Assembly (NCBI GenBank): GCA_018873245.2
Contig: JAEMBT020000005.1
Location: 7,922,001 to 7,986,000, forward strand
Source of the DNA: Archegozetes longisetosus
Lineage: Eukaryota; Arthropoda; Arachnida; Sarcoptiformes; Trhypochthoniidae
Direction of reading: 5' to 3'
DNA length: 64,000 nt
Positions 36,621 to 48,397 of the stretch are shown here, in pieces (within the stretch, counting starts at the first letter, position 1; the number at the start of each line of letters is the position of its first letter). A program made the translations under genes and the position numbers. The notes beneath the pieces are model-generated. The model had not been told where the DNA came from, did not search any database, and saw nothing but the letters and a program-made list of their open reading frames with translations.

Positions 36621-37805
36621 TTTTGCTATAACTTAATACTGAAAACAAATAAAATAGATATCATTTATAGTAATCATTTGGGTAAATAAGTTTTCACTTA
36701 AAGAAGATATCAAAACTAATTCCAATATATATTTTTCATTAAATGTAAGTTTGATTTTAATTCTAAACCTAAAATAAGAGAAGCTTTTTGAATAAGAAGT
36801 AATAAATTCTCTAAAAAATATAACAAATGAGTTACTTCTGAATAAGTGAAATGATTCTTTGAAATAAATAAAAGTTTTTCACCTTTGAGTCTATAAACTG
36901 ATTAAATATATTTTCAATTAAACTAAAAAAATGTCAGGCATATATAGCCTAAACAATATTCAACTATCAAATAGATTAGATTAGATTTTTTTCAAATTAA
37001 TTTTCGTATTCTAATTTCCTCAGGATTATATAATCTTAAAGTTATATGAGGAATATAACTCAGCTCAATTATATGAGTTATTCAAGCTGATTTTCATGAC
37101 AACTTTTCAATATTCAGACAAATAAATTTTTTAACAGAAAAGAACTAAAATTTTGATTGTGACTATACCTGGTTACTACGCCTATCAAATTATTAGAAAA
37201 CACAAGTTATATATGAAAACATTAAACTCTATTATGACAGCGAGAGTTATAAGCAATATTTAACTTACAAATTTGAAAGAAAATTTGTATTATAGAATCA
37301 AGATTAATATTTTTATCTGTTATTCAGCCTTCGAAGCAATGTATCAGGATCTCTTGCTTATTGATTTAATATATTTTAATCTCAATTAAATCGCAACCAA
37401 AAAATTTCATTACAATAAACAAATTCATGTATTAAACAGGGATAAGTTGTGTAGTTTCAAAGATAAAAAGTATGACTTAATCAGAATTGATCCTGGATAT
37501 TTTAATTTCAGTAAACTATTGCAGTTTTCTCTTCGAAGTTGTCGATAAGGGTTAGTTCAAAAATAAATAATCAATAAATGCCAATGCTGCTTAATTGAAA
37601 GATATATTTCTTTGTCATAAGAAATTTTTATACTTTAGATATATAAAGCAAATAGGAAAAGGTTTATTGAGAAATAGATTTTTAGTTCTTTCTTATGTGA
37701 TAGATTCTGGTTTAGTTAGATCATAGTCTTTTTAAAAAATTAATGCTCGAAATTATCTAGACATATTCGTCGAGTTTCATTCATCTTCAATTTAGTTGAT
37801 TGAAA
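36621..37805. other. AT-rich intergenic region
   Basis: No coding exon, RNA gene or repeat boundary was recognised between the atlastin-like relic and the EGF-module gene. Confidence 0.45.
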
Positions 37806-40081
37806 ATGAAGTCATCATTAAATTATTTATTCATTGTTTTATTGTTGTTGGCCACATCTAAGATAATTCATTCAATTCCAAGTAAGAATCTGAATCAGTC
37901 CAACAATAGAGTGGAAGAAATGTGATATGAATGAGTGCGAATTGAATTTACAAGGTGAGTTATGAAATAAATTGCGTTATTATAAAATCGATTCTTGAAG
38001 ATTACTTTGATAATAAGCTTTGAGTTAAGCTCACTGAATTAACCTAATCCAACTTCTCAATTAATTAAAAATTCAATTTGCTTTTTGAACTAAAACTTTT
38101 AATTTTTTATGTTCAATACTAACAGATAAAAAATTTGAAAATTTCTGTCCGCATGGAAAGATAACCAGCAAAGACAATGAATTAGTCTGCACTTGTAATA
38201 AAGGTTTTGTAAGCCACGACAATCAAACATGTGTATTCAAGTCTTTGTGTGGACAAGACGGAGAAGGAAGAAGGTTTTGCCAAGACAGATCTGCCAAGTG
38301 TTTAATTAACGAGAATAATATCGGTCATTTTAAGTGTATATGCCCTGAAGGAAAAGTATCTTCTAGAGGTGGACGAGAAATACATAAGGGCGAAACAGAA
38401 AACACTTGCATCGATATCTGTGATTTTCATGGAGTGGAAGCAATTTGCTCTCTATTCAATGCAAAATGTAACCCATATTTGGCATCTAAATCGAATCTGG
38501 CAGACTATCTATCATATCCATTGGATTCTACAAAACTAAATCATGAGAGTTTTTGTGATTGTTTACCTGGTTATTACATGGATTCAAAATATGGATGTCT
38601 ACTTGCTAAACATTCTGTGACATTCAAATTGACCATAAAGAATACCTATAGATATCCAAACAATGTTACTGTATCTGCAATAGTGCCAGAATATCTATTT
38701 TACCGTTCAAATGAACAAAATTCAAACAGAGCTAAACGTGCAGTATCTGAAAATTTTGATATAGACATCGGTTATTACAGGACTATTGAAGAACAGAATA
38801 TTCTGAATTCTAAGGAAGATGAGAAGGCTCGCCAAAACTTGATTAAAAGCGAAATCACAGAAGTGATAAAAGATTTATCTCAGGAATTACTTGGTTTAAC
38901 TGGTTTAGTTAATGATAGAAAAAAATTGGAATCAAGAAGTGTGAGCCATTTGCAAATACAAAAGACTTTTATGAATGTGATGTTGTGGTTGCTTTGTCAA
39001 AGTCTCTTAATGATAGCAAGTCTGATTTGGATAAAATGAATTCCGAATGCAGAAATATTGGCCCTAGCAACAGTAAAGCCACAGATCTATGCTTTTTTAT
39101 ACAGAATAATTTGGTTATTAAGAAAGCTAATTCTTTTGATTTCAGGGACAATGAAGTAAGAAATGATTAATATTCTGACTATTTTAAGGTCAATGCGAAG
39201 AAATTGATCCTGTCTTATCGAAACCAAATAATTTGAATTACAAATATAGAATTAAACAATTAAATAGTAATTAGAAAATATACTCATTATTCAATGAGAA
39301 ATAATCAAAAGACAATTCAATCAACCTTTTTATTTAGTTATTTAATTATTTATGAACATTTTAAAAAATCTCAGTACTTGAACATTATGAGAATTCTCAC
39401 TGCTCTGAATTAGTTGATAATCGATAATTGACAGGATTTTCTTGTAATTGATCGAACTCAAAAGAACAATATGAAAAGTAGAGAATAAGCGCTAACTCAG
39501 GAAGTTTTAGCATTTAATCTTAATGTTTTATCATGAGATCTATTTTCAAAGACTTATTTAATTTCAAGACAAAAACTGCTTTTGATATGTTTTTCATTAA
39601 ATTCATTGTTTAATTAGTAATGTTTTGGTCTGACATTGAAATTAGAATTTTCCAAAAGATTTTAACCTCTTTCTCTTTTGAATGAAGGTCTGTTCGGACG
39701 ATAGTTTTTGTCCTAAAAATTCTGATTGCATTAAAGTGACTGATGGCTCAAATGATTTCGAATGCATTTGTGGTAATGATTTCAATTTAAAAGGAACAAG
39801 TTTTATAAGAGCAGAATCACACCTGGGTCTAAACAAATTTAAAATAGAAAGATGTGAAGGTAAACAGCACTCATTCAGTCATATGACTTGAAAAACTATT
39901 GAATAAATCTTTCATTTGCTTATGACAGCCAAAGATTTGTGTAAGTCATGCCTTACAGATGACAATAGAGTCTGCATTCAAGAAGAACCTAAATTTAGTC
40001 AGCAAAATAAGAGCTATCAAATTACCTATTTATGTTCTTGCAAGGAAGGCTATGTATTAGATCGTAACGTTCATTGCTCAA
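37806..40081 (+). CDS. Secreted or membrane EGF-module protein, 3' end missing, frameshifts
   Basis: The N-terminal exon 37806-37954 starts with a signal peptide (MKSSLNYLFIVLLLLATSK) and ends with an EGF start, CDMNECELNLQ, in a shifted frame. Exon 38126-39155 encodes further EGF-like modules (FCPHGKITSKDNELVCTCNK; ICPEGKVSS; FCDCLPGYYMDSKYGCLLA), then a non-EGF region (HSVTFKLTIKNTYRYPNNVT) with a possible furin-type site, NRAKRAV. That is the layout of a cleaved SEA-like module. A one-base shift occurs near 38953. EGF exons follow at 39688-39859 and 39929-40081; a short exon near 39189-39276 is tentative. The last donor (phase 1) has no acceptor before the transposons at 40224 and 40464, so the 3' end is absent or lies beyond the window's resolution. 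Confidence 0.65.
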
Positions 40082-40223
40082 GTAAATATATAATGTGAAA
40101 TATATTCGACGAGTATAGAATACTAATATTTGTTAGTAATTAATTTCTAATTGCTTAGCATTAACACTTTCTGTAACTAGCTCTTAAAAGTTTGATATTA
40201 TTTTTTGTAACACGATATATATA

Positions 40224-40397
40224 CAGTCTGACCCGGTTATAGACAACTGGTCGGTGCGTAGAACATAAGTTGCCTGTAACTGGGTTTGCCTATATCCCAA
40301 CTCTTTAACATATGATTGGATTAGTTGGTACCGAATAAATCGTTTGCTAACAACCGGGTTTGCCTATAACCGAGTTGCCAATAGCCGGGTCAGACTG
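40224..40397. mobile_element. Pogo/Tigger-like MITE
   Basis: A 174-bp element begins CAGTCTGACCCGGTTATAGA and ends with the inverse (GCCAATAGCCGGGTCAGACTG), flanked by TA on both sides (40222-40223, 40398-40399). CAGTC-start TIRs with TA duplications are typical of pogo/Tigger families. It lies just outside the Polinton. Confidence 0.75.
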
Positions 40398-40457
40398 TAA
40401 TATAGAATTTAAGCATTTAAACAAATGCATTAAAAGCACACGCCCCTATTTCCAAAA

Positions 40458-40463
40458 GCTATA
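40458..40463. repeat. Polinton target-site duplication, left copy GCTATA
   Basis: The six bases immediately outside the left TIR are identical to those at 58983-58988 outside the right TIR. A 6-bp duplication is the published hallmark of Polinton/Maverick integration. Confidence 0.85.
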
Positions 40464-40884
40464 AGTAGTGTATATATGGGGAGTCTGGGACAGTACGAGT
40501 CGTACTTTTCGTATTCTTCTAAAACCATTAATAAAAACACTAAAACATAAATTTTTAACATCGTTTAACATGGAATTTAAGCTAAAAGCTTGAGAAAATC
40601 ACCTAAAATCATCATCATGTTTTTCTATTAATATTCTGGGACACTATGAACTCGTACTTTTGGTACCTTTTAAAAATTCATGAAAAAAGCAGAATTTCCA
40701 TCACATAAAGCGAAAAACTTACAAAATAGACTCACAAAAATAGTTAATATGAATCTAAAATTAATCAAAAAAAAAATACTGAGACAGTACGATAGTACGA
40801 ACCTACTAATAGCACTAATCATACTGTCCCAGATTCTCCAAAACCCATAAAATTAACGAAAAAACCTGGGACAGCACGACTCAT
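40464..40884. repeat. Polinton left terminal inverted repeat
   Basis: About 420 bp match the reverse complement of the right end down to about 58569, with small indels. It contains several copies of a GGGACAGTACGA/TCGTAC motif (near 40488, 40640, 40784, 40868), and one more lies just inside at about 40913. Confidence 0.85.
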
Positions 40885-41134
40885 ATCAATAAAATCAATA
40901 AAAAAAGCTGGGACAGTACGACTCATTCCCTCTAAAATAGCAGATTTTCATCAAATAAAACAGAAAGATACTGAGGATTTTATTGACAACCTTGAAAATG
41001 TCTTATGGCATCAGACATTACATACATTCACTACTTTATTGCATCCAAAACAACCGTTCATTTAAATCATTCTCAATGTAATTTTTAATTACACTAAAAT
41101 TCTTTGACATGAAATAGATAGAAATTGTAACATT

Positions 41135-41928
41135 TTAAAATTTAGGATAAAGTTTAACAAATTTATGAAATGATATTATGAATGAACAATAAGATCGAGA
41201 CCAGTGAATATCACAGTCTTTAAGAAAATCTTGAATATTTCTTTCTTCTTTTCGGCACATTTGTTTAATTTTTATTAATATTTCTCCAGCTTTACATGCA
41301 TAATTTAAAGATTCCTTTTGATGATTTCCTAATTTTTTTTCAATTTGAATAATGATCTAATAAAAAATTAAAGACAAAAGTTACTCAAACATTTAAAATT
41401 TTGTTTACCATAAAATGCATACATCTTTTAGATTATTCAAGTGTTTAACATTATTAAAACCTAGAATTGTATGAATGCGCTGATGAGTAACTGATTTTAA
41501 ACTTTTCTTGATTTCATTTAAAATGCGTTTGGATTTTTCTAGTCTTTTATCTTCAGAATTTAATTCTTTAACATTATCTTCATTAAACGTTTTACCATAT
41601 TTGTTAAAGAATAATTTGATTTTGTTGTTTATCGCTTTTCTTTTTCTCACTTGCACTGATTTAATAATATCTTTATGTAAATTGAATAAATCACTCTAAA
41701 AAATATTGACTTCAATTTCATCACTAATACTTAAATTGTCAAAGGGTGATAATAATCCACTTGTTGTTCTCTTCCTTAACTCGAATTCGGACACTGATGA
41801 TTCTCAAAAGACGCACTAAAATAAGTTGTAAAACAACTTAAAATAGTTTCAATATGTTGTGTTGAAAAACCTTGATTTCTTTTATATTCAATAAATTCAC
41901 AAAGTGAATGCGCTTGATGTTGCGTCAT
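41135..41928 (-). pseudogene. Polinton hypothetical ORF, two exons or more, broken
   Basis: Reading leftwards from the ATG at 41928 gives MTQHQAHSLCEFIEYKRNQG and then a frameshift around 41790. A coding-like stretch continues with one in-frame TAG near 41702 and a coiled-coil-like basic stretch (QVRKRKAINNKIKLFFNKYG). A canonical donor (GAT|GTATGC at 41422) and acceptor (TTATTAG, 41357) bound a 66-bp intron. The last exon, 41356-41135, has HWSRSYCSFIISFHKFVKLY before the stop. I do not recognise the family. Its position next to a TIR and its opposite orientation to the cargo suggest an original element gene that is now decayed. Confidence 0.5.
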
Positions 41929-42626
41929 ACTTATAGCTAAAGGCTCCCCGTGACGAATAATTAATTAATTTTAATCAAAAAGGGCCCTTAACTTTAAGAA
42001 AATCCTATCAATATATATATCATTGCAAAGCTTATAACGAGCTGAATTCAATGAAATTTGAATGAATTTTCTAAGTTGACCCATTCAAAAGTTATACTGA
42101 CCACTGTCCATTGACTCCCCCTGACCTCTAACCCCTATAACATGGATACTGTTGAAAAGCTTATGTTAATATGAACTCAACAAAAAAGCTCTCATCTAAA
42201 TGTCACTTACCGTTTTCTAGTTATGAATTTTTGAAGGTACTATTTTTTAACATTATAAATATACGAAAAAGTTAAATTTCAACAATTTTGCATTTTGAAA
42301 ATTTATTAAAAATACTTCCTGTCATCGGATTTTGATAAAATTTGGTCATCATAAGCGCCTCACTTAAGAGTATTTTTGATAGTTATTTCAAGACAATTGG
42401 ATTAATATTAAATTTTATAATGAATTAAAACCTATTTTTTAAGTGTTGAGCTTGGAAAAATTTTCAGTTTTTCCATAGAATATAATGGAATTTCCAAAGA
42501 AAATAATGCATACGGATTTTGAAATTTTATCACTTTTCCCATAGGATATAATGGGATTTTCATAGAAAACAATGTGTTTGCACTTTGAAATTTTTCCAAT
42601 CGCTTTACCATTGGATAAGATGGATC
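41929..42626. other. Polinton non-coding stretch with a 62-bp tandem duplication
   Basis: The stretch lies between the hypothetical ORF and the polymerase 3' end. At about 42468-42595 a unit of about 62 bp (TTTTTCCATAGAATATAATGG and on) occurs twice with divergence. Each copy contains a small palindrome (CCAT-ATGG, CCCAT-ATGGG). The rest shows no coding signal. Confidence 0.6.
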
Positions 42627-45600
42627 CTATCTTATATCACCCCGTATTCTATAATGTCCGTGAGCTAATGTTGTGTATCCATCATCCAATATATGCCTCT
42701 TATCATCAAAATTAGATAAAGCCACTTTTTTCTGTTCGATTGTATATACATTGAGTTTTTATGATTTAATCATATTATAAGTTGCATATGTTTGAGTCTC
42801 ATTATCCAAAACTTTTTTCCATATTAGTAGTTGGTGACTATTTTTTATATGTCCTGGTATTCCTTTTTCTCTTTTCTTCAGTTCTGTTCTTGCTCCTTTG
42901 TCACTAGCTTCACTATCTCGATGTTCAATTGTATAAAAATACATTTTAGCTCTCAGTCCAATAAATACTATTACTATATTCTCACCGGTTTCTATCTTAA
43001 AACAACCCAATTTCATCTTATTTTTAGGCTTAATACCAAATCTATCATATTCAGAAAAGTTGGAAGTATCAAACCATTTGTCGATATCATTCTTTATATC
43101 CTCATAGAAGTCTTCTGTTTTGATATGAAGCATTAAGCCATCAGTATCTGTTTGTACAACTTCAACTTTATCACCCCATTCACTTTGTTCATTCCCCTTA
43201 GGGGACCCCCATTTTAGTTTCAAATACTCATACACAAACTTAAACATTCTCCATTTAGACATCTCAAGTACACAAAAGCCAGAATAGATTGGCTTATTAT
43301 ACTTGACTTGTAATCGACTCATATGAAAAGCTACCAGATTCTTAGTAAATATTGTTTCACCTTTGAAATTAATCTTTTTCACATATCTTAATGCTTTCTT
43401 TCTCTCACAACAGAACTTTATATCTTGTCTCTTGAGTACATTCTCTATCGTTTTTCCATAAACTGAATTATTCATAAGTTTAAAGAAATCTTTCTCAAAC
43501 TCAGAGGTACCTTGTTGTCTAAGTTTTGTATTTAGATCTATATAAGATTTCAACCAATCTTTTTGTTCATATTTTATTACACACTCTATTCCATAAAGTT
43601 TAAGTTCATGTTGAATAGATTGTTTCAATGTTCTATAGTCACAAATTGATCCTTTTTTATTCTCTAAACTTATAATCAACTTTCTTGATTTTGTTATTTT
43701 TCTTAATTTATTTTGATAAAGAGATAGATCATTCTGAGTTATATTTTTATGAATAGGGAATAATGTATAGTCATTATGCTTATCGTGTAATTCTTTTGAA
43801 TATATTTGTGACGAACTTTGACTCTTACTTTGACACTATCGTTGATTCTATCGTTGACGACATTGTTTCAAAATAACTGGTCTCTAGTAAGGCATTGTTT
43901 ATGAGTAATTTTAATATATAAAAGGCTGTTGTAAATGCATTTTATGATCAGTATTAATAAAGCCTTTGTAGAGAACACTTGTCTTTCTTTTTAAATAGCT
44001 ATACATATCTGATAGTAAGATGGCTGGATAAGCAATTTCTATCAGATATTCCTTTTGCCCCCAAACTTATACTAAGTCGTAGACAATAAGTTTTACCCTC
44101 ATCCCACCGGCTAAATCAATTAGTGGTTTACCGGTGATTAACGAATTAATTCGCGTCTTAGGCGCAAGAAATTCGTTACATATTAATTCTTTAACTTTTA
44201 TTATATATCCAATATCGCTATCATCAGGAATTTCAAGTATATTTTCTTCTAAATATTTAAGATCTTTTTCATCACACCATTTAAAGTTTTTGTAAGGTGA
44301 TTTAAAAGACATAGCATCAGCATATAAATTGTTAGCATCAACAGGAACAAGAAACGATGATTCTTTATTAGGATTGTAATCAATCATATATTTATTATTT
44401 GCTTCAACATGTGGTTTCATAATGCAAGACAATCCACCTCTTATACCTTCCATTATCATTAACAACATATCTTGGCCTGTTAGTAATTCTCATTCGATTC
44501 CTGTCTATTCAAACACTGCATCCCAAGATAGTCCTGGACTTGAGATATAATGAGCAGGATCCGGGCCATAATGTTTTAATGACAAATCTCTAAATGATTC
44601 AAAACAATCAGTCAGTATCAAAACATTACAACTTAGGTATAATTCCATATATTCTCTAAAACTTTTACATTTAAAATAGTTCCATAATTTCTTTCCTCTT
44701 TCATATTCTTTTATCTCAATGTTTGTATCTTTAAGGTTATCATAGAAAGATTCATAGTTGGGATACTCTGTAGATTCCAACTTGTCAAAGCTATCGAGAT
44801 ATGAATAAGGAAATACACCTTTTTGTACCAGTAATTCTAGGATCTCAATAGGTAAGTCTTTAAAATGAGAAGTTAAATTCTTAAAATTTTTAATTCCAGC
44901 TTTATCTTTTTCAAATAGTACCTTAGCTGATTTATCAATTGATTTCAATAGGAATTTCAGCGAGTCTTTGAATTCAAATTGGATATTAGTTTCTTCAACT
45001 TTAACAGTAATAGAAATGTATTTCTCTTCAGATTGATAGATTATCTTAATGTTTCCATCAACTTTGTAAAGCTTTCGAATGAAGTGCTTAAAGTCGTAGC
45101 CACTCCTGTTGTGGAAAAACACTGGTATTTTTAATGAGGTTTCAACTTTTAAATTACATGTTTGATGAGCAGCTCCTCTAAATTTTCCTGTTAAATGACA
45201 ATGATCTCTAACTTTCATGTTAGTTTCAGTAAACACTTTCTTACAGAAATAACATTGCTCTGCTTTTTCAAACTTTAATAAGTCATCATTATTAAGTCGT
45301 GGTTTCTTAAATTCTTCTAATCGTTTAACTAGTAACTCATTTAACTTTCTGCCATCCTCTATAAGTGTTTGTACAAAGTTATTCATAGTATCTTTAGCTG
45401 AAGTACCTGTATATTTTTTAAAGGTGTTATAGAAACTACTTAATTTTATAAGTACAAGCCTCATTTAGTGCTTTTAATCTTTTATTATTTAGTTTTTTAA
45501 AAATAGCTTCTAAATCAGCGTAATACACCAAAGGAACTCTAATATTTTTATGAAAATTCTTAAACTTTAAAATATTATCCTCAGCTTCAGGAATAATAGA

Positions 45601-46859
45601 AAGAGCTTTCTCATTGTCAAAGTAATGATCACATGGATTTTGATGTCTTCTGAATAATTCTATATTTTCTGTATAATAGAAACATCTTTCACATATAAAA
45701 TGATGATTTTTATGTTTCGTTAATTGATCTCTAACTAATTTTGGTAAGCTTTTTATATAAACATAATGAGTTGTCTGCGACTCATTGTCTTCTATTAAAA
45801 GTAGGTTTACATGATCTGATTTCTTTTCATCTTGAGAACAAGTTAAATAAGGTTTTATACTATTCCCATTAAGAATATATAAGTTTATTGATATATTATT
45901 TTGTTTACAAAACTTTTTTATATCATCTACTTCAACTGGAAATTTGATGTTAGTAAAGTCATAGTCATTATCCCATTTACTATACCATGATACTCTTTCT
46001 GGATGATGTGTAGTTTCATTCTTATGTTTATGATACTGTAAACAATATTTAAAACATTTATGATCATCATTTTTAATGTTAACTGTTGCCTTCTTATTGT
46101 AAATCGATTTTGGTAGTTCGATATAAGAAGAACATGATAATGGTTTATATTCTCTTAGTTTGAAGTCAACATTGATAACGTTATCTAAGTGCCAATATCC
46201 TTCATTATTATCCCAAGATTCTATCTTTTAGTGAATTTCAAGGAGTCAAGCATAAATTATGTCCTCTATCTCAAATTTATTCAATATTATTTGATTTTTG
46301 GAAGGTAGTGTTATTTCTTCAAACTCTTCTTGTCCAGTCGCTGGATGAAACTTTCTAAATCTACCTTTTAATACTATCTACTATTTTATTGCTGTTTTAT
46401 ACTCTAAAATATCTTTCATCTTTTCAAACATTAACTCTGGTAATTCTTCTATAAGAACATATACTGAATTAACTTCATTCTTTGGAGTTATTCTTAATGT
46501 TAAGAAACGTCCCTCTAACGCTTCTTCTGACTTTGTTACAATATAATCATCTGTTTCAAAATCAATATCATTAAAATGTCATTTTCTTTGTCTTATAACA
46601 TTAAAGGATCTAACTTTGTTTTATTTTTGTGAGAAGTTGATTTAAGATGTTCACTCCACTCATTCTCTGCTACCATAACATTGCAAATTCCACAATGTTT
46701 TATCAGTACTTCTTCATTGGTAGATCTATCATTAACTTCTCTTTGTGTAGAATTTCTGATTCCTTCTAAGTGTTTTTTAGTTTTTATGTGTTTACTTCAA
46801 TTTGATTTAGATATTTGTTTATTACAAATATCACATCGTTTACTATTATTTCTCTCCAT
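42627..46859 (-). pseudogene. polB: Protein-primed DNA polymerase B of the Polinton type, decayed
   Basis: Coding-like sequence runs from 46859 down to 42627, about 1,350 codons if undamaged. Two C2H2-like fingers open it (CDICNKQIS; CGICNVMV), then the family N-terminal block, an exonuclease I motif (YYADLEAIF), a CxxC/HCH finger (CYFCKKVF, DHCHLTGKFRGAAH) and the exonuclease II region (NRSGYDFKHF). Polymerase motifs A (VDANNLYADAM), B (FFKLMNNSVYGKTIEN) and C (QTDTDGLMLHI) follow. This family replicates element DNA by protein priming. Damage: TGA at 46797-46799, frameshifts near 46590 and 45430, several stops near 46380-46230, two stops at about 44495-44510, a solo LTR at 43807-44180 and a TAA at 42757-42759 before the final conserved block. 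No replication activity is expected from this copy. Confidence 0.85.
43807..44180 (+). mobile_element. Solo LTR inserted in polB
   Basis: A 374-bp block begins TGTGACGAA and ends TTCGTTACA, the inverted termini typical of Ty3/gypsy LTRs, flanked by a 4-bp duplication TATT (43803-43806 and 44181-44184). On the plus strand it contains a TATATAAAAGG box near 43917 and AATAAA near 43966, in the order expected for an LTR. On removing the LTR and one TATT, the polymerase frame is continuous, so insertion came after the gene was captured. Confidence 0.78.
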
Positions 46860-46926
46860 TTAATTAGTTTTAAAATTTATTGTTTTTAATTTTTTTTTCA
46901 ATTTTCATAATTTTCAATTTTATTAA
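46860..46926. promoter_or_regulatory. Divergent 67-bp AT-rich spacer between polB and a zinc-ribbon ORF
   Basis: The two ORFs start back to back. The spacer is almost pure A/T, with T-runs, and is the natural place for a bidirectional promoter; no specific motif can be named. Confidence 0.35.
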
Positions 46927-47205
46927 ATGGAAACACAAGTAATTAATAATTTTTCATTACCAACCAAAATGTGTGTTAAATGTAAAGAATTTAGATTGCT
47001 AACTGACTATTGTAATAGTAAATATGGTATTGATGGATTATTTTGGGTATGTAATCATTGTCAGAAAGAATATTATAATTCTTATATTAAACCAGTTAAA
47101 TGTGAATGTGGAAGAACGGTAGATAAAAATTATTTAGAAAAAAATTTGGTTAATAATATTCATAAAAAATATTTAAATTTGAATTTTAAAAATAATAATG
47201 TTTAA
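46927..47205 (+). CDS. Small zinc-binding protein of the Polinton
   Basis: A 92-aa ORF from a proper ATG. It has CVKC (about residues 16-19), CNHC (about 42-45) and CECG (about 59-62), consistent with a treble-clef or zinc-ribbon-like fold, and a Lys/Asn-rich tail. A diverged second copy, split by a retrotransposon, is present at 51582-51637 and 54178-54327. It has the appearance of the small zinc-finger proteins common in large DNA transposons and viruses. Function is unknown; it is divergent from polB. Confidence 0.55.
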   Translation: METQVINNFSLPTKMCVKCKEFRLLTDYCNSKYGIDGLFWVCNHCQKEYYNSYIKPVKCECGRTVDKNYLEKNLVNNIHKKYLNLNFKNNNV

Positions 47206-47237
47206 TGTATTAATACATTCAGTACCTTTACGGTACT
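47204..47237 (+). terminator. Two adjacent palindromes after the zinc ORF
   Basis: AATGTATTAATACATT (47204-47219) is a perfect 16-nt palindrome. It is followed at once by AGTACC-TTTAC-GGTACT (47221-47237), a 6-bp stem with a 5-nt loop. They overlap the stop codon of the small zinc ORF and could act in transcript ending or RNA stability. Confidence 0.4.
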
Positions 47238-47795
47238 TTGTATAATTATATTTGGTGTAATATTGCGTTTAAGCACAAACAGCATTGTGACTATAGAAAG
47301 AGAGTTTGGTTATCTGTCTTAACCACAAACTTTTATTCCACAAACTTTGTGCAATTTAATACTAAAAAGGAAATTTTCTGCTTCCAAACAGAGGAAATTC
47401 AAAACATTTATATCCTTTATAGCGTATTATTGAAAATTTCTCTAAAAGAACAATATTAATCAGAAAATTTCATATACATTATGCATAATTGACGTAAAAG
47501 GAGAATAAGTTATGTAATAAACTATATACTCTTATTTTACAAACAATAAATTTGATATTTATGATTTTACTAATGATTATTACACTATAATTTTAAATAT
47601 TGCATACTCTGCTCACTAAAAGTTTTGCCACAAAAAGATTGTTTACTTATAATTAATTTTTTTGTTTGATTATGATGTGTCATATTATTCGTGAATTTTT
47701 TCTGGAAACAAATAACTTAGAATTAGTTTGTGTGTAGCACTTTTGACACCATTTTATTATTATTCGCAAGTGAATTAATGAAGCTGTGGTAAGTA

Positions 47796-48006
47796 CAGTA
47801 AAATTTCAATATAGTAGATATGGTAAATGATATGTAAAGTTAATAGTATTTATCAATGATTGCTTAAATATATAACTTAGCACGTTATAGATATCTATAA
47901 GGTTGCGAGTAACAAAATTTTTCTATAGTAAGTTTTTCACATATTGTAAAATTTGATATGGTAAAAAATTGTGTCTCTTCAGTTTCACTGTATCGAGATT
48001 TGACTG
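47796..48006. mobile_element. Pogo/Tigger-like MITE inside the Polinton
   Basis: About 211 bp run from CAGTAAAATTTCAATATAG to the inverse-type end TGTATCGAGATTTGACTG. It is similar in type to CAGTCAAAYCTCGATA Tigger ends. The left flank is TA; the right flank CA suggests a point change. Confidence 0.5.
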
Positions 48007-48397
48007 CATTGAATTTAAAATGTAAACTTAGGTTAGACTAATTTGAATAAAAATCTAGAATAGTTTTACTAAATTGTAACAATAATGACTATGGGCCGTA
48101 TTCATAAAACTTTTTAAGGAAAGGAAAAGGCTAAAAAGAAATGAGCTTAGCAAACTTTTAGCAAATGGTGCATTTCATAAATCAACCTTTTCTTTTCATT
48201 TACCATAGAAGCTGTCTTTACCTTTTCCTTCCTTTATAAGGTAGGCCTGGACCTACTTTAACAAGTAAAGGAGGTTTTTTGCGAAAATGGCCCAGTGTCT
48301 GTTGTCATATCATATACTATTAAAAAGTGACTCATATTTAACTGAAGTCGAATATAATTTCTTTTCCTTATTGATAGTGATTTAAAAATTGATAAAA
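48007..48397. other. Cargo-gene upstream region
   Basis: The region contains GGGCCGTATTCATAAAA near 48094, a start resembling PIF/hAT-like MITE ends, and a GAAGG/CCTTTT-rich symmetric stretch to about 48250, perhaps another small MITE. No ORF is present. The cargo promoter should lie here. Confidence 0.35.

Noticed and set aside
37867-37899. A 17-bp GT-AG intron in the first EGF-gene exon to repair the frame
   Set aside because: Too short for a spliceosomal intron; a single-base error or frameshift explains it better.
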